Source of the DNA: Haloferax marisrubri
Lineage (GTDB): Archaea > Halobacteriota > Halobacteria > Halobacteriales > Haloferacaceae
Assembly (NCBI RefSeq): GCF_001469875.2
Contig: NZ_LOPW02000010.1
Location: 62,001-126,000 of the forward strand
Length of the DNA stretch: 64,000 bases
Direction: 5' to 3'
Made by a program: the position numbers and the translations under genes. This document shows, in pieces, positions 18,341 through 26,297 of the stretch. The notes below the pieces were generated by a model, which had not been told where the DNA came from, ran no database searches, and worked only from the letters and a program-made list of their open reading frames with translations. The number at the start of each line of letters is the position of its first letter. The first letter of the stretch is position 1.

Positions 18341-19573
18341 ATGAAACTCCAGTTCCTCGGCGGGGCCGAGGAAGTCGGGCGCAGCGCGATTCTCGTCAAC
18401 GACTCGCTGTTGCTCGATTACGGGATGTTGACCGGGAACCCCCCGCAGTTCCCCGTCGGCTCCGTTGACCCCGACGCCGTCGTCGTCTCGCACGGCCACC
18501 TCGACCACGTCGGGACGGTCCCCTCGCTCCTCTCGGGCGACGACTGGCCGGCGGTCCATTGGACGCCGCCGACCGACGAACTCGCTCGGACGCTCGCGCG
18601 CGACACGCTCAAACTCCACGGCGGGAGCTACAACTGCCCGTTCACCGAGACGCACGTCCGGCGGATGACCCAGCAGTCGGAACACCACGACTACGGGGAG
18701 GCGTTCGAGGCCGCCGGCCACGAGGTCACGTTCTACAACGCGGGCCACATCCCCGGGAGCGCCCACGTCCTCGTCGACGACGGGGAGACCCGCCTGCTCT
18801 ACACCGCCGACTTCCACACCGACGACCAGCGGTTGGTCTCGGGCACGACCGACCGCCCGGACGCCGACGTGGTCGTCTGCGAGTCCACCTACTCCGACGT
18901 GGAACACGACGACCGCGCGACCGTCGAAGAGCGCTTCGTGGAGTCGGTGCGGACGACCGTCTGGGAGGGCGGCACCGTCGTCGTCCCCGCGTTCGCCATC
19001 GGCCGGACGCAGGAGATTCTCATGGTGCTCGACGCCCACGACATCGACTGCTACGTCGACGGCATGGGGACCCGCGTGCTGAAGATGCTCAGAAACCACC
19101 CCGACTACGTCCGCGACGCGGGAGCGCTCAAGCGGGCGAAATCGAACGCCCGAATCGTCTCGGGCAGAGACGGCCAGCGAAAGCGCATCGCCCGGCAGAA
19201 CTCGGTCATCGTGACGACGAGCGGGATGCTCTCGGGCGGACCCGCGATGACGTACATCCCCGAGATTCGGGGAGACCCGACGAACAAAATCTGTCTCACC
19301 GGCTATCAGGTCGAGGGGACGCCGGGCAGGGAACTGGTCGAACGCGGCCGGTGCGAACTCAACGGCGGCGTCGTCCCGGTGGCCGCCCGCGCCGAGATGT
19401 ACGACTTCTCCGCCCACGCCGACCGCCACGGGCTCTTATCGTTCCTCGACGACTACCGCGACGCCCCGGTGTTCGTCAACCACGGCGACCGCTGTGCGGC
19501 GTTCGCCGAGGAACTACGCGCCGACGGCTACGAGGCCGCGGCTCCCGAAATCGGAACGACGGTCGAAGTCTGA
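18341..19573 (+). CDS. beta-CASP metallo-beta-lactamase RNase (aCPSF2-like)
   Basis: 410 residues. The metallo-beta-lactamase motif 2 HGHLDH (H51, H53, D55, H56), GHIPGSAHV (motif 3 His), TADFH (motif 4 Asp), and beta-CASP motifs including PAFAIGRTQE, TSGMLSGGP and FSAHADRHG are all present. There is no N-terminal KH region, so it resembles the archaeal CPSF2 group rather than aCPSF1; RNase J is a third, less likely option. Predicted cytoplasmic endo/exoribonuclease in mRNA processing or decay. All zinc ligands are intact. Confidence 0.9.
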   Translation: MKLQFLGGAEEVGRSAILVNDSLLLDYGMLTGNPPQFPVGSVDPDAVVVSHGHLDHVGTVPSLLSGDDWPAVHWTPPTDELARTLARDTLKLHGGSYNCPFTETHVRRMTQQSEHHDYGEAFEAAGHEVTFYNAGHIPGSAHVLVDDGETRLLYTADFHTDDQRLVSGTTDRPDADVVVCESTYSDVEHDDRATVEERFVESVRTTVWEGGTVVVPAFAIGRTQEILMVLDAHDIDCYVDGMGTRVLKMLRNHPDYVRDAGALKRAKSNARIVSGRDGQRKRIARQNSVIVTTSGMLSGGPAMTYIPEIRGDPTNKICLTGYQVEGTPGRELVERGRCELNGGVVPVAARAEMYDFSAHADRHGLLSFLDDYRDAPVFVNHGDRCAAFAEELRADGYEAAAPEIGTTVEV

Positions 19574-19630
19574 GACGCGCGACAGCCGGCGAAGCGGCTG
19601 AAAAGCGACCGTCAGACTCCGGTTTCGACC

Positions 19631-19768
19631 TTAGGCGCGCTCGTCGTCGTCCGGCACCGCTATCGACCGACTCGCGGCGACGCACGCGGACACGCGGAGT
19701 CGGGTCCGTTGCGACCGGAACCGACCGACGAACGAGCGGAGCTTTCCATCAGATGAATCCGAACCCAT
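19631..19768 (-). CDS. 45-residue micro-protein with metal-repressor-type operator
   Basis: A short frame from an ATG at 19768: MGSDSSDGKLRSFVGRF, then a basic, hydrophobic-poor tail ending VPDDDERA. I do not recognise it. What makes it credible as a gene is its promoter: read on the minus strand, CTATAATTATTTA (TATA), then the palindrome TTTAGGCCAACCTAAA, then the ATG four bases on, i.e. a short leader with an operator over the start site. No membrane segment. Function unknown; an iron- or manganese-responsive role is inferred only from the operator type. Confidence 0.5.
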   Translation of the reverse strand: MGSDSSDGKLRSFVGRFRSQRTRLRVSACVAASRSIAVPDDDERA

Positions 19769-19771
19769 GGT

Positions 19772-19787
19772 TTTAGGTTGGCCTAAA
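19772..19787. promoter_or_regulatory. DtxR/SirR/Idr-like palindromic operator
   Basis: TTTAGGTTGGCCTAAA: perfect 6-base arms TTTAGG/CCTAAA around a 4-base centre. This strongly resembles the TTAGG(N)CCTAA core bound by DtxR-family metal-dependent repressors, including haloarchaeal iron regulators. It sits between the TATA box and the ATG of the 45-residue ORF, where a bound repressor would block transcription. A TATA-like run lies at 19784-19796. Confidence 0.65.
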
Positions 19788-19919
19788 TAATTATAGTCGT
19801 TGCGGTCAGCGTGCGCACTTTCTCCGATGGGTCGGCCGAGCGCCGACCCCCGCGACCGCCGCTCGGTCGAACCCCTTCGTTTCGCCTGCAACGAGGCGAC
19901 TCTCTCGGTTTTCGACGCG

Positions 19920-20294
19920 TCAGTCGCGCTCGAGTCGCTCGCGGCGGCGGTCGAACTCCTCGTCGTCGATATCGCCGCGGGCGTAGGCCCGGCGGAGTTC
20001 GTCGAGCGCGTCGTCGCCTCCGTCGCCCCCGTCGCGCAGGGCGCGGAACAGGAGGACGCCCCCGCCGACGACGACCGCGAGGACGAGCAGTTGACCGAAC
20101 AGTCCCATCCCCCACATCCACCACGGGACGGTCCCGCCGTGCATCCACGTGTCGTGCATCCAGCCGCCGCCCCATCCCATCGGCATGCCGCCGCCGAGGC
20201 CGGCCATCCCGAAGAGGACGGGGAGCGCGAACAGCGCGGCCAGCGCGAGCAGGACGATGCCCGCGAGTCGCGTCGAGTCGTTTGTCGTCGTCAT
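19920..20294 (-). CDS. SHOCT-domain membrane protein
   Basis: 124 residues. Two membrane segments (about 11-34, LAGIVLLALAALFALPVLFG, and about 66-84) flank a Gly/Met/Trp/His-rich loop (GGGWMHDTWMHGG). The C-terminal 30 residues are a SHOCT motif: LDELRRAYARGDIDDEEFDR. SHOCT tails are thought to mediate oligomerisation or membrane tethering; the function of the protein is unknown. The His/Met-rich loop might bind metal (inference). A second SHOCT protein is at 60307-60759. Confidence 0.85.
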   Translation of the reverse strand: MTTTNDSTRLAGIVLLALAALFALPVLFGMAGLGGGMPMGWGGGWMHDTWMHGGTVPWWMWGMGLFGQLLVLAVVVGGGVLLFRALRDGGDGGDDALDELRRAYARGDIDDEEFDRRRERLERD

Positions 20295-20534
20295 GGTGTT
20301 CACCGAGGCGGTGGCGTCCGCCTCACAGGTGACAGTACGCACTCCACGTTTAGGTCGATTGTCGCTTCGAGCCTTCGGCTCCGCCGCCGGCAAAGCTTCT
20401 ATTCCGCCGCTTTGCGTCGCCCTGACTTTGGAATCTTCGACGCGGGCGGACGCGGCATTCACTCCCCTCCTCAGTCGTGATTTTTCGCCGACAGCTGTCG
20501 GTTCATACTTGAACCTCGCTGTCCTCTCGCCGGT

Positions 20535-22646
20535 ATGCCTGGTCGGTTGAACGTCCTCGTCGTCAGCGGGGACGCCGCCGTTCGCGAGCGTCTCGCGGCC
20601 GAACTCCCCGGTTCGGTCGGCGACGCCACGACCGACGTCCGCGTCTCGACTGCCGACAGTCTCGACGCGGTTCACGCGGTGCTCGAACGAAGTCGCATCG
20701 ACTGTCTCGTCGTCTCGACCAAGGTCACCGACTCGGAGGGCAGACCGCTCGTCTCGAAACTCCGCGTCGACGGCGTGCCGCTCGTCTCGTTCGAGCGGCC
20801 GGCCCCCGACGAACACGACCTCGACAACCTCGGCCGCGTCGTCTACGACGCCGCCCGCAACACCGTCGGGTCGCTCGACCACCGCGCGCTCTTCGAGGCC
20901 GTCAACGTCGGCCTCGCGGTTCGCAACCTCGAAACGCTCGAACTCGTCGATATCAACCAACACTACCTGGACATCCTCGGTATCGACCGCGCGTCGGTCA
21001 TCGATACGACCCCCGCTCACGTCACGGCGGACGTTCCCGGCTACGACGCCGACCGCGCCCTCGACGAGGTCGAGACCGCCCGCGAGGAGGGCGAGCACGC
21101 CTTCACGTGGCCCATCGAGAACGCGTCGGGCGACACCGTCTGGATTCGCGTCAGCCTCACCGTCGCCGAGATTTCGGGGCGGGACCGACTCGTCTCGACG
21201 GTCGAGGACGTAACCGAAGAGCGCCGCCGCGAACGCGAACTCGAGGCGTTCAAGGGCGCGGTCGACGCCGTCGACGCCGGCGTCACCATCACCGAGGACG
21301 GCCGACACGTGTACGTCAACCAGACCGCGGCCGACATCTGCGGTTGTCCGGACCCGGAGTCGATGCTCGGGACTGGCTGGGGTCACCTCCACGACGAGTC
21401 GGAACTCGAACGCCTGCGGCGGACGATACCGCCCGCGCTCGAAGCCGACGGCAAGTGGCAAGGCGAGGTGGCGATTCGTCGGCCCGACGACGGCGACCTC
21501 GTTCCGGTCCGGTTCTCCATCACGTCTCTCGAAGGCGACCGGAACGTCATCGTCTTCCAGAGCCTCTCCGACCAGAAGGCCCGAGAGGACGAACTCGAAC
21601 GGAACCGCGACTTCCTCGAACGAACCCAGCGCATCGCGAAGGTCGGCGGCTGGGAACTCGACCTCACGACCGACACGCTGGCGTGGACCGACCAGACGAA
21701 GCGCATCCACGAGGTGCCGCTCGACTACGAGCCGACGGTCGACGACGCAATCGAGTTCTACGTCCCTGACGAGCGCGACTGGGTCCGCGAGCTGTTGGAC
21801 CGCTGTCGGTCCGAGGGCGTCCCGTGGGAAGACGAGTTTCGACTGGTCACCGCCGAGGGGTCGGAGCTGTGGGTCCGCAACCGGGGCGAGCCGGTCATCC
21901 AAAACGGGCGGGTGGCGGCGCTCAGAGGGACGATACAGGACGTGACCGCCCGCCGAACCCGCGAGCGCGAACTCGAACGGACGAACGCCGAACTGGAGGC
22001 GCTCAACCGCATCGTCCGCCACGACATCCGCAACGACATGGCTGTCATCGTCGGCTGGGCGGAGCTCCTCCGAGAACACGTCGACGGAGAGGGCGCGGAC
22101 ATCCTCTCGCGCATTCTCTCGACGGGTCGCCACACCATCGAGATAACCGAGGTCGCCCGCGACCTGATGGAGACGATGAGCGGCGGCGGCGTCGAAACCC
22201 GCCCGATGTCGCTCGTGAACGCCGTCGAGCGGGAAATCGCGGTCCGCCGCGAGGCGTTCCCCCACGCGACGTTCGAGGTCGCCGGAGAGATTCCGGACGT
22301 GGCGGTGCGCGCGAACCCGCTCATCGCGTCGGTGCTCGGAAACCTCCTCAACAACGCCGTCCAGCACAACGACGACGACACCGTCGTCACCATCTCAGCG
22401 GCCGTGGACGACGATACCGAGACGGCGGTCATCCGCATCGCCGACGACGGAACGGGCATCCCCGACGCGCGGAAACCGGTGGTGTTCGGCAAGGGCGAAA
22501 AGGGTCTGGAGAGCACCGGCACCGGACTCGGTCTGTATCTCGTTCACCAACTGGTCGACTCGTTCGGCGGCGAGGTCCACTTCGAGGACAGCGAACCCAC
22601 GGGTACGGTCGTCGTCGTCTCGCTCCCGCTCGCGTCGGCGGACTGA
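20535..22646 (+). CDS. PAS sensor histidine kinase
   Basis: 703 residues, soluble. It begins with a receiver-like fold (NVLVVSGDAAVRERLAAEL, about 1-115), then three PAS domains (about 120-225, 240-345, 360-480) ending in DVTEERRRER and DVTARRTRE linkers, HisKA with phospho-acceptor His in IVRHDIRNDMAVIVGWAE, and an HATPase with N box NLLNNAVQHN, G1 DDGTGIPD and G2 GTGLGLYLV. The receiver-like region lacks an evident phospho-acceptor Asp (CLVVSTKV). It is typical of haloarchaeal orphan kinases; signal and partner unknown. Start at ATG 20535, close to a weak promoter. Confidence 0.92.
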   Translation: MPGRLNVLVVSGDAAVRERLAAELPGSVGDATTDVRVSTADSLDAVHAVLERSRIDCLVVSTKVTDSEGRPLVSKLRVDGVPLVSFERPAPDEHDLDNLGRVVYDAARNTVGSLDHRALFEAVNVGLAVRNLETLELVDINQHYLDILGIDRASVIDTTPAHVTADVPGYDADRALDEVETAREEGEHAFTWPIENASGDTVWIRVSLTVAEISGRDRLVSTVEDVTEERRRERELEAFKGAVDAVDAGVTITEDGRHVYVNQTAADICGCPDPESMLGTGWGHLHDESELERLRRTIPPALEADGKWQGEVAIRRPDDGDLVPVRFSITSLEGDRNVIVFQSLSDQKAREDELERNRDFLERTQRIAKVGGWELDLTTDTLAWTDQTKRIHEVPLDYEPTVDDAIEFYVPDERDWVRELLDRCRSEGVPWEDEFRLVTAEGSELWVRNRGEPVIQNGRVAALRGTIQDVTARRTRERELERTNAELEALNRIVRHDIRNDMAVIVGWAELLREHVDGEGADILSRILSTGRHTIEITEVARDLMETMSGGGVETRPMSLVNAVEREIAVRREAFPHATFEVAGEIPDVAVRANPLIASVLGNLLNNAVQHNDDDTVVTISAAVDDDTETAVIRIADDGTGIPDARKPVVFGKGEKGLESTGTGLGLYLVHQLVDSFGGEVHFEDSEPTGTVVVVSLPLASAD

Positions 22647-22662
22647 GCCGACCGCGACGCTC

Positions 22663-22938
22663 TCAGACCGTGTCAGTCGGCTCGTGGGACTCGGCCATCT
22701 CGGTCGCGGCGGCCGCGTACGCCGCCTTCGTCTCCTCGTCGGAGACGCGGCCCAGTTCGTCCTCGGGCACGTCGACGGCGGCGTAGGTGTCGCGCACGTC
22801 GGACTCGAAACTCGTCAGCGAGCGCTCTTTGCGGTGGTAGCGCGTCCCGTCGGGAGTCGCGTACACGAGGACGATGACGTTCTGTTCGTCGTCCGAGTAG
22901 GTCCGTTCGACCAGTCACGTCCGCACCTCGTTCGCCAT
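22663..22938 (-). pseudogene. small conserved-type gene interrupted by an in-frame TGA at codon 8
   Basis: From ATG 22938 the frame reads MANEVRT, then TGA (22915-22917), then continues LVERTYSDDEQNVIVLVYATPDGTRYHRKE and on to a stop at 22663. Haloarchaeal relatives, as I recall them, have Trp (TGG) at this spot (STWLVERTYSDDEQN), so a single G-to-A change explains the stop. The remaining frame from a GTG at 22866 would give 67 residues without the first strands. Either the gene is dead, a shorter product is made, or the base is a sequencing error. The rest of the frame is intact with normal codon use. Function unknown. Confidence 0.6.
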
Positions 22939-22982
22939 GGTCGAGCGTACGAGCGGAACCGTGATACGTCCCCGGCCGATTC

Positions 22983-23471
22983 TCAGTCCTCGATACCCAA
23001 CTCGTCGAGGAGCGTCTCCAGCGTGTAGCTCTGGAGCGCCCGGTGGCTGTCGCGCATCGCGGAGATGACGAACGTCGAGTTCGTCCGCTCGACCTCCGGC
23101 GTGGCCTCGAAGTCGCTGATGAGGCGCTCCACGCGGTCGGAGTCCGCGAGATGGGCGACGACGATGAAGTCCGTCTCACCCATCGTGAAGTAGAGCTGCG
23201 TGACGCCCTCTATCTCCAGCAGTTTGTTTCCGACTTCCTCGTACGACCCGCTGTAGTCCGCCAGCACTTCCACGACCACGGTGACGCCGAGTCCGAACGC
23301 CTCTAAGTCGATGTCGTAGAGGTCGTTCTCGATGACGCCGTCGTCCTTCAGGTTGTTCAGGCGGTAGTGGATGGTCGAGACTGGGATGTCTGTCTCTTCG
23401 TGTAGCTTCTCGGGACTGCCCGTCCCGAGGTCCGCGATGGCCTTCAACAGGCGCACGTCGCGTTCGTCCAT
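22983..23471 (-). CDS. Lrp/AsnC family transcription regulator
   Basis: 162 residues. N-terminal winged HTH (about 1-60; MDERDVRLLKAIADLG and VSTIHYRLNNLKDDGVIEN) and C-terminal RAM ligand/oligomer domain (about 70-140; VTVVVEVLADYSGSYEEV, VTQLYFTMGETDFIVVAHLA), the family order. Predicted to sense a small molecule, often an amino acid. The gene is divergent from the EamA exporter at 23674 with about 200 bases of AT-rich DNA between, so control of that exporter is a reasonable inference. ATG MDERD is chosen; a TATA-like CTTACGT lies about 20 bases upstream, suggesting a leaderless mRNA. Confidence 0.9.
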   Translation of the reverse strand: MDERDVRLLKAIADLGTGSPEKLHEETDIPVSTIHYRLNNLKDDGVIENDLYDIDLEAFGLGVTVVVEVLADYSGSYEEVGNKLLEIEGVTQLYFTMGETDFIVVAHLADSDRVERLISDFEATPEVERTNSTFVISAMRDSHRALQSYTLETLLDELGIED

Positions 23472-23581
23472 ACCCTCTCGTTGCGGTCGGTGACGTAAGT
23501 CCTTGTTCTGTCCGCCGTTTTCGCCACCTCTCTCGTGCTCTCGAACTATCACGAATTAAAGAGCGTTTGATACAGAAAAAC

Positions 23582-23624
23582 ACTCAAAATCTAATCTAAT
23601 CTCCAATCTATAACGAATCTCTTG
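23582..23624. promoter_or_regulatory. repeated ATCT elements in the Lrp-EamA divergent region
   Basis: Five ATCT tetramers occur within 43 bases (AATCTAATCTAATCTCCAATCT, of which only the core is given, then GAATCT), upstream of the EamA start. Helically phased repeats would suit an Lrp-type octamer, but binding is inference. Confidence 0.35.
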
Positions 23625-23673
23625 TAGAAGGCTTTAACAAGGCGCGTCTCTGAGAACTGAAACAGATTCGACC

Positions 23674-24621
23674 ATGACGCGTACCACTTGGAGAAACATT
23701 CCGACGACGCCCCTGCTTTTCGTCGCGCTCGCGGCGATGTGGGGAACCTCGTTCGTCGCCATCGAGGTCGGGTTGGAGTTCTTCCCGACGCTCTCTTTCG
23801 CGGCGCTTCGCTACGAACTCGCGGGACTCGTGATGCTGGCGTACGCCTGCTACTCGACCGACCGCTGGCGGCCGGAGACGAGAGACGAACTGCTCGCGAC
23901 GACCATCGGCGCGGTGTTCATCATCGCCGCCCACCACGGCCTGCTCTACCTCGGACAGGAACACGTCCCCGGCGCGGTGGCCTCCATCATCATCAGCCTC
24001 TCGCCCATCCTGACCGCCGTCTTCGCCTCGTTTATCCTCACCGAGCGCTCGCTGGGGACGACCGGCGCGGTCGGCCTCCTCGCCGGGTTCGCCGGCGTCG
24101 TCCTCGTCGCCGACCCCGTCTCGGCGCTCTCCGGGCCGTCCGGCTCGTCGCAGGGGCTCGGCATCGTCCTCATCTTCCTCGCCGCGGTGTCGTTCGCGCT
24201 CGGCGCGGTCCTCACCCGTCCGCTCCGGACCGACCTCCCCGTCCAGTCGATGCAGGCGTGGGCGATGCTCGGCGGCGGCGTCCTGCTCCACGGTTGGGCG
24301 CTCGCCAACGGCGAGTCGCTTTCGGCCATCGAACTCGCCCCCACCGGCATCGCGTCGTTCCTCTACCTGACGCTCGTCTCCGGCGCGGTGGCGTTCCTCC
24401 TCTACTTCGAGCTTCTGGACCGCCTCGGGCCGACCGAACTCAACCTCATCGGCTACGTCGAACCCGTGGTCGCGGCGCTCATGAGTTGGGTGCTTCTCGG
24501 CCACGTCATCGACACGTCTGCGCTCGTCGGCTTCGGAGCCATCTTCTTCGGCTTCGCCGCGATGAAAAAGGAGACGCTGGTGTCGGTCGCCGTCGCGGTC
24601 CGGCGACGGGTCGCGGCCTGA
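23674..24621 (+). CDS. EamA/DMT-family transporter
   Basis: 315 residues with ten hydrophobic segments in two EamA halves (about 15-145 and 165-300). Typical family residues: AAMWGTSFVAIEVGLEFFP at the start, LSPILTAVFASFILTE at the end of repeat 1, and GYVEPVVAALMSWVLLG in repeat 2. Drug/metabolite superfamily exporters commonly move amino acids or metabolites outward; the substrate is unknown. The divergent Lrp/AsnC gene suggests amino-acid-linked control. It is convergent with a second EamA gene 29 bases away. Confidence 0.9.
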   Translation: MTRTTWRNIPTTPLLFVALAAMWGTSFVAIEVGLEFFPTLSFAALRYELAGLVMLAYACYSTDRWRPETRDELLATTIGAVFIIAAHHGLLYLGQEHVPGAVASIIISLSPILTAVFASFILTERSLGTTGAVGLLAGFAGVVLVADPVSALSGPSGSSQGLGIVLIFLAAVSFALGAVLTRPLRTDLPVQSMQAWAMLGGGVLLHGWALANGESLSAIELAPTGIASFLYLTLVSGAVAFLLYFELLDRLGPTELNLIGYVEPVVAALMSWVLLGHVIDTSALVGFGAIFFGFAAMKKETLVSVAVAVRRRVAA

Positions 24622-24650
24622 AGTCGGTCCGCGCTTCGAGTTCTGTTTTC

Positions 24651-25571
24651 TTATTCAGCCTCCGCGGGGACGCTTCCCCGGAGACCGACCACCCGAGCCA
24701 CGCTGTCGCGCTGGACGAGGAGGAACCCCGAGAGGATGACCCCGAAGCCGAGGACGGTCGCCGGCGAGACCGACTCGCCGAGGAACGCCCACCCGGTGAC
24801 GGTGGCGACGACCGGCATCGCGTAGGCGACGAGGTTGCCGCGGACCGGGCCGGCCTCCGCGAGGAGCGCGAAGTAGACCGGGTAGGCCGCGGCGGTCGCG
24901 GGCATGCCGACGTAGAGAATCGCGGCGACGAGTTCCGGCGACCACGCGACCTGCGCGACCGACTCGCCGAGACCGAGGCTGGCGACGTGGATGCCGACGG
25001 CGGCGGCCGCCATCGCCCACGCGGTCTGCGGGAGCGTCCCGATGGACGGCCCGACGCGCTTGAGCAGGACGGTCCCGAAGGCGACCGACAGCGCCGAACA
25101 GACGATGAGGGCCTGTCCGACGCTCCCGCCGCCGAGGACGCTCTCGGGGCCGACGATGACGACGACACCGACGAGTCCGAGCAGGATGCCGGCGGCGTCG
25201 ACAGCCGAGATGCGCGCGTCGTCGAGGAGCAGGACGGCGAACACCGGGGAGGCGACGGGCATGATGCTGTACATCACGGCCGCCGCGCCGGTCGTCGCGT
25301 GCTGCTGGCCGAGGAAGAGGAACACGTTGTTCGCTCCGAGGACGAACGCGGCGCTGGCGAGGATGCCGAGCGCGTCGGCGCGGGTCCGCGGGAGCCAGTA
25401 GCCGCCGCGGACGGCGACGAGCGTCAGGAGAGCGACGGCGGCGACGTCGACGCGGAAGGCGGCGAACAGCACCGGCGGGACCGAGCCGATGGCGGCCTTG
25501 ATGCCGACGAAGGAGGTGCCGAACAGCACCGCGGCCGCGACGAAGAGGACGAGAGTCCGGTGACGGCTCAC
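24651..25571 (-). CDS. EamA/DMT-family transporter
   Basis: 306 residues from a GTG start before SRHRTLVLF; ten predicted membrane segments in two EamA repeats. Motifs: AAVLFGTSFVGIKAAIGSVP, MPVASPVFAVLLLDD and AYAMPVVATVTGWAFLGE. A longer version from ATG 25688 adds 39 hydrophilic residues (MCCDTDDAS...), which other family members do not have as far as I know, so I prefer the GTG. It is only distantly similar to its convergent neighbour, so this is not a recent tandem copy. Substrate unknown. Confidence 0.85.
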   Translation of the reverse strand: MSRHRTLVLFVAAAVLFGTSFVGIKAAIGSVPPVLFAAFRVDVAAVALLTLVAVRGGYWLPRTRADALGILASAAFVLGANNVFLFLGQQHATTGAAAVMYSIMPVASPVFAVLLLDDARISAVDAAGILLGLVGVVVIVGPESVLGGGSVGQALIVCSALSVAFGTVLLKRVGPSIGTLPQTAWAMAAAAVGIHVASLGLGESVAQVAWSPELVAAILYVGMPATAAAYPVYFALLAEAGPVRGNLVAYAMPVVATVTGWAFLGESVSPATVLGFGVILSGFLLVQRDSVARVVGLRGSVPAEAE

Positions 25572-25889
25572 GCCACCACCCCCCGCGCTGTGGCCGGCGT
25601 TCGATTCGCCGGGTGAGCGCGGGAGGTGGAGTGCGGTCGACGCTCGGTGCGTGGACGGCGTAGAGGCGTCGTCTGTATCACAACACATCCTGCGACTTCC
25701 GAAGTCATATGTCTAACGATTGGTCTCGTTGCAATACGAATACGCAGTTCGAGTCACCGTTTACCACGATTCGTTGACTAATCTAGGTTAGAAGTTGTCA
25801 TGGGTGGTGTTGTCATGGGGCGGCGAGGTCGCACGGCCGGTCGCGCCGCTCGGGGTCGTCGAAAGTCGTCGAAAATCGGGAGACTGCGG
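25572..25889. other. intergenic stretch, promoter region only
   Basis: About 320 bases between the second EamA gene and the small protein at 25890. The part at 25690-25800 is AT-richer and contains CTAATCTAGGTTAG, a CTAA/TTAG inverted repeat at about 25778-25791. No convincing gene was seen; frames here look like shadows. If the EamA gene starts at 25688 the gap is smaller. Confidence 0.6.
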
Positions 25890-26174
25890 TCAGTCGCGCT
25901 GTTCGGCTTCGACGCGGTCGGCGTGCTTTTCGAGGTCGGCCGCGATTTTTCGGGCCTCCTCGGGCGACAGCGTCAGTTTGTCCGCGTGCGGCGGGAGCGC
26001 GTCGAGTTGCGTCCAGTCGAGTTCGAGTTCGAGGGTAATCTCGTCGGGGTGCTTCCGCGGCGAGGTGACGTTGCACACCGCGAACGCCGACTCCTCGAAG
26101 TCGTGACCCGTCGCCGACGCGTCGACGAGGTCCAGCGTCGTGTAGGCGTTGACCTTCAGGATTCGGTCTGGCAT
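25890..26174 (-). CDS. small conserved haloarchaeal protein (DUF6360-like)
   Basis: 94 residues. It opens with MPDRILKVNAYTTLDLVDA, which I recall as typical of a haloarchaeal family annotated DUF6360 (from memory). A beta-rich N-terminus with one Cys (FAVCNVTSPRK) is followed by a C-terminal helix LSPEEARKIAADLEKHADRVE. No signal or membrane segment. Function unknown. A good short-leader promoter lies on the minus strand (TATTTACGACGACACC read towards the gene). Confidence 0.75.
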   Translation of the reverse strand: MPDRILKVNAYTTLDLVDASATGHDFEESAFAVCNVTSPRKHPDEITLELELDWTQLDALPPHADKLTLSPEEARKIAADLEKHADRVEAEQRD

Positions 26175-26297
26175 CTGTGAGTAGTGTTTGGTGTCGTCGT
26201 AAATAGGTAGCGCGGCGGAGTCGTCACCGGCGGGAGCCGGCGTCGGAACCCGGCGACGAACGCGGTCGGCGCGCTCGGTCGTCGGCCGGCGACCCGC

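Noticed and set aside
19920-22367. A minus-strand open frame of about 815 codons across the second histidine kinase
   Set aside because: Only its last 124 codons form the real SHOCT protein; the rest is antisense to a kinase.
22915-22917. Selenocysteine or pyrrolysine-type recoding of the in-frame stop
   Set aside because: The codon is TGA, relatives have Trp there as far as I recall, and no SECIS-like hairpin or Sec machinery is visible.
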